The notes beneath the pieces are model-generated. The model did not search any database. It was not told where the DNA came from and saw only the letters and a program-made list of their open reading frames with translations. A stretch of DNA of 64,000 nucleotides from Deltaproteobacteria bacterium UBA5205 (GTDB lineage Bacteria > Desulfobacterota > Syntrophorhabdia > Syntrophorhabdales > Syntrophorhabdaceae), in the NCBI GenBank assembly GCA_002412715.1, contig DHVP01000024.1, forward strand, positions 62,001 through 126,000, in the 5' to 3' direction. Below, piece after piece: positions 50,259-58,265 of the stretch. Both the position numbers and the translations under genes were made by a program. Numbering within the stretch: the first letter of the stretch is position 1; each line of letters starts with the position of its first letter.

Positions 50259-51104
50259 ATGAAAAGCTTATTGTCCATAGCGGGTTTTGATGCCTCCTCG
50301 GGAGCGGGGATCGTGAGGGACGCTGATACCTTCTTCTCCTGCGGTTTCCATGCCATTACGGTTCCGACGTGCACTGTCGTTCAGGGACCGGGTGGAGTGA
50401 AGCGCATTGAACCCTCACCGGAAGAACTTTTTCGGGATACCCTTGACACCGCCACGGCCGGGGTTACGATAAAGGGTGTGAAGATCGGCGTCCTCTGCAA
50501 CGAATCCCATGTTAAGGCGACGAGCCGCTTTCTGGCGAGACGCAAAGGGATACCTGTCATTCTCGATCCCGTCTTTGCCGCCAAGAACGGTATTTCACTC
50601 ATTTCGGACGGAGGCAGAGCTGCCTGTATCGAGTCGCTATTCACAAAGGTTACGGTGGTAACACCCAATGCCGATGAAGCATCTTTCATTACGGGCGGGA
50701 AGATCCGGACGGTAAAGGCAGCGAAGAAGGCCGCCGAGAAGATCCATTCGCTCGGGCCCCGGGCGGTTGTTGTAAAAGGAGGCCATATAGAGGGTGACCC
50801 CGTTGACGTATTGTTCGACGGCCGGGAATTTGTCCTTTACAAAAAGAAAAGGGTCCCCCGATCGATCCATGGCACGGGTTGTTCCTTTTCTTCGACTCTT
50901 ACCTGCTTTCTTGCATCGGGATATTCCCTGCCTGACGCTTTTATGGCGACGCAGGATTCTCTTGAAAGGCTTTTCGAGTCAAGCTACAGGATCGACAGGA
51001 AGGGGTATTTCTACGTCTCTTCGGCAGTGGACAGGATTTTTCGATGCGGCAAGGAAACAGAAAAAATACAAGGGGCTCAAGGGGGAATTAGCTGGAGGAC
51101 CTGA
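50259..51104 (+). CDS. thiD: Hydroxymethylpyrimidine/phosphomethylpyrimidine kinase
   Basis: ThiD (281 residues) phosphorylates HMP and HMP-P for thiamine synthesis. The ribokinase-fold signatures are LLSIAGFDASSGAGIVRDADTF (substrate pocket), TVVTPNADEASFITG and the catalytic HGTGCSFSSTLTCFLASG. TTG (50250) and GTG (50253) are alternative starts; none has a good ribosome site. The next gene is thiC, 30 bases on, which makes the HMP-P that ThiD uses, so the two form a pyrimidine-branch operon. Confidence 0.93.
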   Translation: MKSLLSIAGFDASSGAGIVRDADTFFSCGFHAITVPTCTVVQGPGGVKRIEPSPEELFRDTLDTATAGVTIKGVKIGVLCNESHVKATSRFLARRKGIPVILDPVFAAKNGISLISDGGRAACIESLFTKVTVVTPNADEASFITGGKIRTVKAAKKAAEKIHSLGPRAVVVKGGHIEGDPVDVLFDGREFVLYKKKRVPRSIHGTGCSFSSTLTCFLASGYSLPDAFMATQDSLERLFESSYRIDRKGYFYVSSAVDRIFRCGKETEKIQGAQGGISWRT

Positions 51105-51134
51105 GCCCGTTGACAAGATGGAGATGATACGACC

Positions 51135-52421
51135 ATGAAAAATCAGCTTATTGCAGCACGGGAAGGTAAGATAACAAAGGTGATGGAGCGTGTCGCGCGG
51201 GATGAGGGCATCGACAAGGAAGAGCTTCGCCGGCTTGTGGCGGAAGGAAAGGCAACCATCCTCGCGAACAACAGGCACAAGAACTTTACCCCGAAGGGGG
51301 TAGGCAAGGGCCTCTGTGTCAAGGTCAACGCCAATATAGGCACATCCACGGAGCGGGTGAACATCGATGAAGAACTGGAGAAGCTGGCCATCGCCCGGGA
51401 CGCCGGCGCCGATGCCGTTATGGACCTCAGTACCGGCGGGAATCTTGACGAGATCCGCAAGATCATCATCGATGCCGCACGGATACCCGTGGGGACCGTT
51501 CCCGTATACCAGGCGGCCGTCGAGACGGTAAAAAAGAGGAAGGCGATAACGAAGATGGAGGCCGATGATATATTCGAGGTCATCGAAAAACATGGCGCCG
51601 ACGGCGTTGATTTCGTGACCGTTCACTGCGGTGTCACGAAAAGTTCGCTGGAGCGTCTCAAGAAACAGGGGAGGGTAACGGACATCGTCAGTCGCGGCGG
51701 TGCATTCCTCGCGGAATGGATAATCGTTAACGGCAAGGAGAACCCCCTCTATGAAAATTTCGACCGTCTGGTGAGCATAGCGAAAAAGTACGACATGACC
51801 CTCAGCCTCGGAGACGCCCTGAGGCCGGGCTGTACCGCCGATGCAACCGACCGCGGTCAGATCGAGGAACTCATCACCCTTGGTGAACTCTGTGCGCAGG
51901 CCATCGAGGAGGGTGTCCAGGTCATGGTCGAAGGTCCCGGACACGTGCCCATCAATCAGATCGAGACAAACATGGTCCTGCAGAAGAGGCTCTGTAATGA
52001 TGCACCCTTCTACGTTCTCGGTCCGATCGTCACCGATATCGCCCCCGGCTACGACCACATTACAGCCGCCATCGGAGGGGCCCTCGCGGGATATTACGGG
52101 GCGGATTTTCTTTGCTACGTGACCCCGACGGAGCACCTCGGACTGCCCATGCCGCAGGATGTCCGCGATGGTGTTATGGTCACCAGGATCGCGGCCCATG
52201 CCGCCGATCTGGCACGGGGCAATCAAAAGGCTCTGGCCCTTGACAAGGCCATGTCGACCTTTCGCAAGGCCCTTGACTGGAAAGGCCAGATCGAATGCGC
52301 AATCGACCCTGAAAAGATAAGGAGTTTCCGCAAAGAGCGCAATCTGAAGAGCGATGTCTGCAGCATGTGCGGTGAATTCTGCTCCATGAAGCTTATGAAG
52401 GATTATCTGAAGAAAAAGTAG
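51135..52421 (+). CDS. thiC: Phosphomethylpyrimidine synthase ThiC
   Basis: ThiC (428 residues) is a non-canonical radical SAM enzyme that rearranges aminoimidazole ribotide into HMP-P. It shows VKVNANIGTSTER, DAVMDLSTGGNLDEIR, FVTVHCGVT, EGPGHVPINQIETNM and YVTPTEHLGLP. The C-terminal cluster motif is CSMCGEFCSMKLM (CxxCxxxxC, last ~20 residues). The length fits the short bacterial ThiC form lacking the N-terminal extension. The stop TAG is immediately followed by the ATG of xseA. Confidence 0.97.
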   Translation: MKNQLIAAREGKITKVMERVARDEGIDKEELRRLVAEGKATILANNRHKNFTPKGVGKGLCVKVNANIGTSTERVNIDEELEKLAIARDAGADAVMDLSTGGNLDEIRKIIIDAARIPVGTVPVYQAAVETVKKRKAITKMEADDIFEVIEKHGADGVDFVTVHCGVTKSSLERLKKQGRVTDIVSRGGAFLAEWIIVNGKENPLYENFDRLVSIAKKYDMTLSLGDALRPGCTADATDRGQIEELITLGELCAQAIEEGVQVMVEGPGHVPINQIETNMVLQKRLCNDAPFYVLGPIVTDIAPGYDHITAAIGGALAGYYGADFLCYVTPTEHLGLPMPQDVRDGVMVTRIAAHAADLARGNQKALALDKAMSTFRKALDWKGQIECAIDPEKIRSFRKERNLKSDVCSMCGEFCSMKLMKDYLKKK

Positions 52422-53636
52422 ATGACCCTATACGCACGGCGGGATGAAGGGCTCTTGACAGTGACGGAGCTGACGGCCGAACTCAAGCGGTTTGTCAGCG
52501 GCCGTTTCCGCGACATCCGTGTCGAAGGGGAAATCTCCAACGCCAGGCTCTATCCATCGGGACATTTCTATTTTACACTCAAGGACGACCTTGCCATGAT
52601 CCGCGGGGTCGTTTTCAATTATGCAGCGCACATACCCGGCGGGAGAATCGTGAAGGATGGCGAAAGGGTCCTCTGCAGGGGCAGGATAGACATCTACGAA
52701 AAACGGGGCGAATACCAGCTCATCGCCAGCGACATCCTCGCGAGGGGCGACCAGGGTCTCGTCTATCTGCGGTTTCTGGAACTCAAGGAGAAACTTTTGA
52801 AGGAAGGGCTTTTTGATGAAGCCTTGAAAAAGCCCCTTCCTCCTTTTCCCCGGTGCATAGGAATAGTCACCTCCCCGGCGGGCGCCGCGATACGGGACAT
52901 ACTGAGGGTAATCCAGGAACGATACGGCAACATCCCCATCCAGGTCTGTCCCGCCACCGTTCAGGGTGCCGATGCGGCCCGTGAAATTGCGGAAGGGATC
53001 GAATACTTCAACCGCGCCGGAGAGGTTGAAGTCATCATTATCGGCAGAGGAGGAGGATCATACGAGGATCTTGCCTGCTTCAACGAAGAAAATCTGGCAA
53101 GGGCCATTTTTGCCTCACGGATACCTGTGGTCTCAGCCGTGGGGCATGAGGTCGACTTTACCATAGCAGACTTCGTGGCCGATGTTCGCGCGCCTACGCC
53201 TACAGCCGCCGCCGCTCTTGTCGTTCCCGGCAGGGATGAACTCACCCGGTACATTGCAGGCATGAGAGATGCCCTTTGCCAGGCCATGGAGAAAAAACTG
53301 GAAAAGGCCAGGTACATGTTTGTCAGTGGGGTGATGGAATTCAAGGACAGGAAGGATTTTTTCACCTCCCACCGAATCTATCTCGATGACCTTACCGGCA
53401 GCCTTGCGCACAATCTCCAGCTTTTCATGAAAAACGCCCGCGTCAGATCCGAGGCGCTTGTCCAGAGAATAAACGACCTGAATCCGACGGCGATCCTGGC
53501 GAGAGGTTACAGCATCACGGCAAAATCCTCTACCGGCGCCGTGGTTACCGACGCCGCGGCAGTCTCTCCGGGCGATGCCCTGTCGATCACGCTCCACAAG
53601 GGCGGCCTTGACGTTTCGGTAACGAACAAGACCTGA
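52422..53636 (+). CDS. xseA: Exodeoxyribonuclease VII large subunit
   Basis: XseA (404 residues) degrades single-stranded DNA with the small subunit XseB. The N-terminal OB fold is at about residues 8-100 (LTVTELTAELKRFVSGRFRDIRVEGEISN...SGHFYFTLKDDLAMIRGVVF). The catalytic domain has GIVTSPAGAAIRDI, EVIIIGRGGGSYEDLACFNEE, PVVSAVGHEVDFTIADFVADVRAPTPTAAA and a coiled-coil region. The C-terminal AILARGYSIT is intact. It starts directly after the thiC stop. No xseB follows, although the pair are often neighbours. Confidence 0.96.
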   Translation: MTLYARRDEGLLTVTELTAELKRFVSGRFRDIRVEGEISNARLYPSGHFYFTLKDDLAMIRGVVFNYAAHIPGGRIVKDGERVLCRGRIDIYEKRGEYQLIASDILARGDQGLVYLRFLELKEKLLKEGLFDEALKKPLPPFPRCIGIVTSPAGAAIRDILRVIQERYGNIPIQVCPATVQGADAAREIAEGIEYFNRAGEVEVIIIGRGGGSYEDLACFNEENLARAIFASRIPVVSAVGHEVDFTIADFVADVRAPTPTAAAALVVPGRDELTRYIAGMRDALCQAMEKKLEKARYMFVSGVMEFKDRKDFFTSHRIYLDDLTGSLAHNLQLFMKNARVRSEALVQRINDLNPTAILARGYSITAKSSTGAVVTDAAAVSPGDALSITLHKGGLDVSVTNKT

Positions 53637-53666
53637 AAGATCGTCTCACGCCTGTTCCTTGGAATG

Positions 53667-53708
53667 TTATAGGTCCTATAGGTCTTATACGACTTATAAG
53701 ACCTATAA
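53667..53708 (+). terminator. Nonamer repeat array folding as a terminator (copy 2)
   Basis: Period-9 units TATAGGTC/CTATAGGTC/TTATACGAC/TTATAAGAC/CTATAA occur, with TTATAGGTC (53667-53675) and GACCTATAA (53700-53708) pairing. On the plus strand it is followed by TTTGTTTTTC, so it can terminate thiD-thiC-xseA. Confidence 0.55.
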
Positions 53709-53836
53709 TTTGTTTTTCATTCTTTTCTCTGCCGCCAAAAAGGCCGCACGCTTTTCATTCATTGCATTCCTTGCCTCGGTGCACTCTATCCCGCTTCAGG
53801 CGGGAGGGAGCGAGATAGTCTTTAATACTTTTCCCG

Positions 53837-55078
53837 TCATTGCCGGCGGAAGAGCGATTCATCCGTGTCCTTCAGCCTGCCGGCCATTTCCTTGAGGATA
53901 GACAGGACTATGGGGGCGTTCTCGCGGAGTATGATGTCAAAATTTGCCTGTGATATGCCGATCAGTTCGGTGTTCTCCGAGGCGGCCCGGGCGCCCGCCG
54001 ATCTCGGGGTGCCAAGGAGCATGGACATTTCTCCGAAGTAATGACCGGGGGCCATGGTCCTGATGTGCTCTCCAGCGCAGTCAATGTCGACGGAACCGGC
54101 AACGATATAGAACATGGTACCACCGTTATCGCCTTCGTTGAAGATGACGTCCCCCTGGCTGTAACGGGTGATGAAACTTGTGAGGAGACCCGTTGGAAAC
54201 GACTGGCCAGGGTGCCCGGCGAAGAGGGTCTTGAGGAGGAGTGCATCACGTTTTTCCGCGTTGATGGCGACCTCGGCTCCGAAAAGGATGGCGAGGAAGC
54301 AATAATAGACCCAGACGATCATTACGAAGAGAACCTTCAGAGAGCCGAAAGCCTCCCCGTATGCAGGGTTTGTCCTGATGACGAAGGTAAAGGCCTCCCG
54401 CATGCTGATGATGAGCACGGCCGAGATGACCGAAGCGCCGATGAGCTTCACGGCGGTCAGCCGGACGGGTAGGAAGACGGTATAAAAGAAGACCATGCAC
54501 ATGGTGGCGATGCAGACTGATAGGAGGATATTGGCCGCGCCTCTGCCGCCGCCCGACATACCGGCAAGGGCCGCGAACAACACCTCGGCACCGACGAGGA
54601 CAACGAAAAGAAGAATCATTGCGGCCGCGGTGCGAACGTTGGCGAGCTGAGATAAAACGCAAGAGGCCGGAGAATCTTTTCTGAATATTTTGAGGAAGGT
54701 TGTTCTCAGCGAGTCCACCAGGGACATGGCCGCAATAAAGACAACGATGGCAGCCGCAAAGCCAAGGGTGAGGTGATGCCGTGTCGCGACATAAAAGTCA
54801 ATGCTCATCCAATCCCGGATACGGGGGAAAAGATGATCGATGAGCCCTTCGATGCCTGCAACAAGAGCAGCGGACGCGCTTCCCATCCCCGGGGCGATGC
54901 TGACCGCAAAGAAGAGAAGGGGGACGAGAGCGAAGAAACTGTACGTCGCGAGCGCGGCTGACATCTCGAAATCATTGTTGACAAGAAATGACCTCAAGGA
55001 CTCGCGGATAATGATCCCGACGATATGCAGGGACCGGCCGATCCTTTCGACCACAGGCACTCTCCCGGAAGATCTCAT
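53837..55078 (-). CDS. YihY/BrkB-family membrane protein fused to a cyclic-nucleotide-binding domain
   Basis: The 413-residue protein has a YihY domain with six transmembrane helices (about residues 15-285; FEMSAALATYSFFALVPLLFF, AFGSLKVLFVMIVWVYYCFLAILFGAEVAI). A cNMP-binding fold follows (about 300-400; YSQGDVIFNEGDNGGTMFYIVAGSVDI, PGHYFGEMSMLLGTPRSAGARAASENTEL). The phosphate-binding cassette GEMSMLLGTPRSA is well conserved, so nucleotide binding is plausible. YihY proteins have an uncertain transport or envelope role. The fusion suggests control by cAMP, cGMP or a similar ligand. It stands alone. Confidence 0.9.
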   Translation of the reverse strand: MRSSGRVPVVERIGRSLHIVGIIIRESLRSFLVNNDFEMSAALATYSFFALVPLLFFAVSIAPGMGSASAALVAGIEGLIDHLFPRIRDWMSIDFYVATRHHLTLGFAAAIVVFIAAMSLVDSLRTTFLKIFRKDSPASCVLSQLANVRTAAAMILLFVVLVGAEVLFAALAGMSGGGRGAANILLSVCIATMCMVFFYTVFLPVRLTAVKLIGASVISAVLIISMREAFTFVIRTNPAYGEAFGSLKVLFVMIVWVYYCFLAILFGAEVAINAEKRDALLLKTLFAGHPGQSFPTGLLTSFITRYSQGDVIFNEGDNGGTMFYIVAGSVDIDCAGEHIRTMAPGHYFGEMSMLLGTPRSAGARAASENTELIGISQANFDIILRENAPIVLSILKEMAGRLKDTDESLFRRQ

Positions 55079-55130
55079 GAATGGTCAATTATATCAGAAG
55101 ATGGTTTTTCACGATAGAGGATCTATTTCC

Positions 55131-55172
55131 CCCATTCCCAATTCCCTATTACCTATCACCTATCACCTATCA
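55131..55172. repeat. STRR-like heptamer array 1
   Basis: Six consecutive 7-base units read CCCATTC, CCAATTC, CCTATTA and three perfect CCTATCA. The epimerase stop codon (TGA, 55158-55156) and its last three codons fall inside the array. The unit resembles the STRR heptamers (CCCCARTC type) described in cyanobacteria. Confidence 0.7.
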
Positions 55173-56244
55173 CATACCCCGCTCCCTCTAAAGCCAGCCC
55201 TCCGTATTGTCTCCGGTGATTGAGGAAGTGGATGGAGTCGAGGTCGATGTAGTCGAAGGCTCCTGTTCCCATCGCCAGGTTGATGCCTGCGGAAAGACCT
55301 GTCATTGTCTCCGTCATGCAACCGGCCATAAGCTTGAGACCGTGTTTTTTCGCCAGACCGAGAATGGCCATAGACTCCCCGAGTCCGCTTTTTGCCGTTT
55401 TGATGTTTACACCGTGGCCGAGTCTCTCGCCTGCGGCGAGTTCCATATCGCGTGTCGAAAAGACCGTCTCATCGAGAATGATGGGAATGGGCGAGCGTTT
55501 CGTGACCTCTCGAAGACCCCGATGGTCGTATTTCTTCAGGGGCTGTTCGAAAAGCTCCACGGGATACTTCTTTTTTATCACGTAATCCGCGAAGGCGAGA
55601 CAGGTGCTTTCCGAAAAGCCCTGGTTGCCATCGAGTCGCAACCTGTATTCGATCTGTGCGCCATCGAGGATTGATGTGACGGAGGCAATCATTCTCTTAT
55701 CGTCTGCCTCAACACCGCTCACCTTGATCTTGTATAGTGTGAAGCCCTTTCGTGCGGCACGGCCCACCCATGGGCGAAGGATGTTCTCGTCGATTGTGTG
55801 GGGTATGGTAATGTCCGTTTCAATCCGGCTCAATACCCCGCCGAACCAGAGGCTCTCCGGTCTGCCGGTGTGGGCGAGCCATGCCCGGAAGAGGGCAATC
55901 TCCAACCCGGACACGGTCATGGGGCAGGATGGATATTTCTCGCGCAGCGCGCTGACGGTCCCCGGAAAATCCCCCGCTTTCCTGCCTCTCAGGCGGGGAC
56001 CTTCTTCACCGAGGATCCTCTTTATCCTTTCGGGGGTTTCGTGGGGGAGGACGAAACTGGTCGCACACTCCCCACGTCCTTTCGACCCGTCACTGAGGCG
56101 CGCTTCCACGATGACGCTTTGCATGCTGTTCTTATGCCCCAGCGCTGTCGAAAAGGCTGTCTTCAGAGGGCGCATCACCTGTCTGAAACGAATGCTTTCT
56201 ATTTCATCGTCCGGCATGGTTCCAGCAATCCCTTTCGTTTTCAT
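55156..56244 (-). CDS. Dipeptide epimerase (enolase superfamily)
   Basis: The 362-residue enzyme belongs to the muconate-lactonizing/L-Ala-D/L-Glu epimerase branch. The catalytic lysines are in FTLYKIKVSG (KxK) and VNIKTAKSG. Metal ligands are in YRLRLDGNQGF (Asp), VELFEQPL (Glu) and IPIILDETVF (Asp). The C-terminal DLDSIHFL (DxD) motif is characteristic of dipeptide epimerases, which recycle murein peptides or alter dipeptides. A second ATG at 56217 fits the family start equally well. The last residues (VIGDR) and the stop are encoded by a heptamer repeat array. Confidence 0.88.
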   Translation of the reverse strand: MKTKGIAGTMPDDEIESIRFRQVMRPLKTAFSTALGHKNSMQSVIVEARLSDGSKGRGECATSFVLPHETPERIKRILGEEGPRLRGRKAGDFPGTVSALREKYPSCPMTVSGLEIALFRAWLAHTGRPESLWFGGVLSRIETDITIPHTIDENILRPWVGRAARKGFTLYKIKVSGVEADDKRMIASVTSILDGAQIEYRLRLDGNQGFSESTCLAFADYVIKKKYPVELFEQPLKKYDHRGLREVTKRSPIPIILDETVFSTRDMELAAGERLGHGVNIKTAKSGLGESMAILGLAKKHGLKLMAGCMTETMTGLSAGINLAMGTGAFDYIDLDSIHFLNHRRQYGGLALEGAGYVIGDR

Positions 56245-56318
56245 TAAGCGACGATTTATTCCGATTCATAGATTTCCCTGGAAAGGACGATAGTGTATCC
56301 CTGAGGGACATCCATTCA

Positions 56319-56696
56319 TCACGCTGTCTGTTCGATCCTGATTGAGGAGGTGCCTTTTGCTTTCTTCAGGGCCGTCGGGTCTCCGGTGATCCTGCCGATT
56401 ACATTGACCTCGCTCGCCGGAACGGGGTCAGACCCGCTGCTAAGCGGCGTGGGCCCGAAGAAAATGGCGATGGCGTCTCCCGGCGGCCAGTACCCGATAT
56501 CACCCGCCTTCACCGCCCGTGTCGCCGTATCGTCGAGGGGCATATGGACAGGTACCTGGAAGTAGAACTCATCGCCCCATTCGTTCGGGGAGGCCGTTAT
56601 GGGCAGCGCCGCGGCTATCGCTTTGCCGCAGGGTGTACCCTCAAGCTCGGCCTCGACAACAACCGGGCCGGCGATGATACGGATGTTCACGGTCAT
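56319..56696 (-). CDS. Cyclophilin-like fold protein
   Basis: The 125-residue protein begins MTVNIRIIAGPVVVEAELEGTPCGKAIAAALPI and continues NEWGDEFYFQVPV, VKAGDIGYWPPGDAIAIFFGPTPLS and VIGRITGD. This is the pattern of the cyclophilin-like TM1367/DUF369 superfamily, small beta-barrels without known catalytic residues. The AAAGGAG 5 bases before the ATG at 56696 fixes the start. Its function is unknown; it lies between a dipeptide epimerase and nitroreductases, without sharing an obvious pathway. Confidence 0.82.
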   Translation of the reverse strand: MTVNIRIIAGPVVVEAELEGTPCGKAIAAALPITASPNEWGDEFYFQVPVHMPLDDTATRAVKAGDIGYWPPGDAIAIFFGPTPLSSGSDPVPASEVNVIGRITGDPTALKKAKGTSSIRIEQTA

Positions 56697-56826
56697 AATG
56701 ACTCCTTTCAAGGTTAATGTATCGCCCTTTCGGACCTGATGTCAAAGGACCAAAAATAGTCCTTCCCCATGCGTCCGCATACCAGCGGACAGATCAGGGA
56801 GCTGTTGGACAGGGGACGGAGAAGAC

Positions 56827-56902
56827 GGGTCATGGGCTATAGGTTACAGGCTCCTCTTTTCCCATAACCCATGACCTATCACCTATTACCTGTTTCCTAT
56901 AT
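56827..56902. repeat. STRR-like heptamer array 2 with inverted part
   Basis: Six 7-base units run 56861-56902 (CCCATAA, CCCATGA, CCTATCA, CCTATTA, CCTGTTT, CCTATAT). Inverted units GGGTCAT, GGGCTAT, AGGTTAC run 56827-56847, so the whole can fold. The nitroreductase stop TAG (56899-56897) is in the last unit. The 200-base gap 56697-56896 holds nothing else recognised. Confidence 0.65.
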
Positions 56903-57469
56903 TTCCAGTATTATCTCGTCGAGGGGGCGCTTCGGGACGTGGTGAACCCTATCGGCGTCGCGCCAGTACTTGATATCGCCGTCCTTCACATCGGCGAGGA
57001 CTACCTGTTCTTCAGGAACCCCCAGCGCGATGGCAAGCAGGATCTGGTATTGCTCGGGTATTTTGAGAAGACCTCTGAGACGGTCCCGCTGGATATTGGA
57101 GAGCATGCAGCCGCCGAGGCCCATCTGCACCGCGCCGAGGAGTATGCTCTGAGCGGCGATTCCGTGATCGCATCCAAAGTCCTTCGTAAGCGATGTGTCG
57201 CCGAGGACGATGATATAGCCTGCGGGTCTTTCTCCTTCCTCGGGGCCCGGCCAGTCTTTCAGGTAGCCGGCCCATGCGAGGCAGCAGAATATGCCGGCGT
57301 TCTTGCGCGCCTCATGGGAAAGAATAAATTTCAAGGGTTGGAGGTTCCTGGCAGACGGTGAAAGCCGGGCAAGTTCGACGAGGCTCTTGAGCTGCTGCAT
57401 GCTGACCGCCTGATTCTGATGGAAACGCCGGTAACTCCTGCTTCGTGTAACAAGTTCCACTATCGTCAT
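56897..57469 (-). CDS. Nitroreductase-family protein A
   Basis: The 190-residue flavin-fold protein has RSYRRFHQNQAVSMQQLKSLVELARLSPSARNLQPLKFIL (FMN-phosphate site RSxRxF and the SxxNxQPW-like stretch). DHGIAAQSILLGAVQMGLGGCML and ALGVPEE follow. It is about 64% identical to its neighbour B over all 190 positions without gaps (121 identities by hand count), a clear tandem duplication. Likely electron donors are NAD(P)H; the substrate is unknown. The ATG at 57469 is preferred since the longer frame runs into gene B. Its stop codon lies in a heptamer array. Confidence 0.9.
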   Translation of the reverse strand: MTIVELVTRSRSYRRFHQNQAVSMQQLKSLVELARLSPSARNLQPLKFILSHEARKNAGIFCCLAWAGYLKDWPGPEEGERPAGYIIVLGDTSLTKDFGCDHGIAAQSILLGAVQMGLGGCMLSNIQRDRLRGLLKIPEQYQILLAIALGVPEEQVVLADVKDGDIKYWRDADRVHHVPKRPLDEIILEI

Positions 57470-57530
57470 ATCACCCGCCGTACAACAGATTTGAAAACCC
57501 CACGTGAGGCCCCCGTACCCGAAACCGCCT

Positions 57531-58103
57531 TTACAGCTCCAGTATGATCTCACTGAGGGCGCGTTTGGGGACGTGGTGGACCTTGTTGATGTCACGCCAA
57601 TAGGTGACATCGCCGTTTTTTGCCTCCGTGATGACCGCCCGTTCCCTGGGGACGCCCAGCGCTACGACCGCCAGTATCTCGTAACGATCGGGTATCCCGA
57701 GGAGGGAGGTCAGCCTGTCCCGTTCGATGTGCGCAAACATGTACCCGCCGAAACCCATCTCTGTTGCCCCGAGCAGTATGCTCTGTGCGGCGATGCCGTG
57801 GTTGCACGAGAAGTCCGTTGTAATTGACGTGTCGCCCAGTATTACGATATAGCCCGCTGGCCGTCTGCCTTCGCCGGGGCCGGGCGAATTTTTGATATAG
57901 CTTTCCCAGACAAGGCAGGAAAAGATGGTTTCGTTGCGGGCGGCATCGTCTGAGAGGATGAATTTCAAGGGCTGGAGGTTCCCGGCCGTTGGAGAAAGCC
58001 GGGCGAGTTCGACGAGGCTTCTGAGCTGTTCCATGCTTATCGGCTCGCTTTGCTGGAAGCGCCGATGACTCCTGTTTTTTGTGACCAGTTCAAGAAGATT
58101 CAT
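57531..58103 (-). CDS. Nitroreductase-family protein B
   Basis: The 190-residue paralogue of gene A has RSHRRFQQSEPISMEQLRSLVELARLSPTAGNLQPLKFIL, NHGIAAQSILLGATEMGFGGYMF and ALGVPRE. Both begin and end with similar residues (LELVTKNRS; KRALSEIILEL). Flavin binding is expected, probably as a dimer, and A/B heterodimers are possible. A longer frame would add about 55 residues including RSYRSYSTYRTY, which is only the nonamer repeat read in frame, so the ATG at 58103 is used. Confidence 0.9.
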   Translation of the reverse strand: MNLLELVTKNRSHRRFQQSEPISMEQLRSLVELARLSPTAGNLQPLKFILSDDAARNETIFSCLVWESYIKNSPGPGEGRRPAGYIVILGDTSITTDFSCNHGIAAQSILLGATEMGFGGYMFAHIERDRLTSLLGIPDRYEILAVVALGVPRERAVITEAKNGDVTYWRDINKVHHVPKRALSEIILEL

Positions 58104-58137
58104 ACAAAAACTATAGCATAGGTTTATGATGATGCAA

Positions 58138-58165
58138 GGCAAAAGGAATAGGGAACAGGGATTGG
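58138..58165. repeat. Heptamer run upstream of nitroreductase B
   Basis: Units GGCAAAA, GGAATAG, GGAACAG and GGATTGG follow each other at period 7, the same family as arrays 1 and 2 but shorter and in the opposite orientation. Confidence 0.5.
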
Positions 58166-58220
58166 GAACTTTTTGGAGAATGTTAGAATTTTCGTTTAGT
58201 GCAAAAGATAAGCAAAGCGA

Positions 58221-58265
58221 AAAATAGGTCCTATACGTCGAATAGGACCTATAGGACCTATTTTT
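58221..58265 (-). terminator. Nonamer repeat array folding as a terminator (copy 3)
   Basis: Period-9 units AATAGGTC/CTATACGTC/GAATAGGAC/CTATAGGAC/CTATTTTTC occur. AAAATAGGTCCTAT (58221-58234) pairs with ATAGGACCTATTTT (58251-58264). On the minus strand the stem ends in a T-run, a good terminator for the GalT-like gene, whose TAG stop (58260-58258) is part of the array. Confidence 0.7.

Noticed and set aside
53659..53895. Plus-strand frame beginning with YRSYRSYTTYKTY
   Set aside because: It reads through nonamer array 2 and has no ribosome site or domain.
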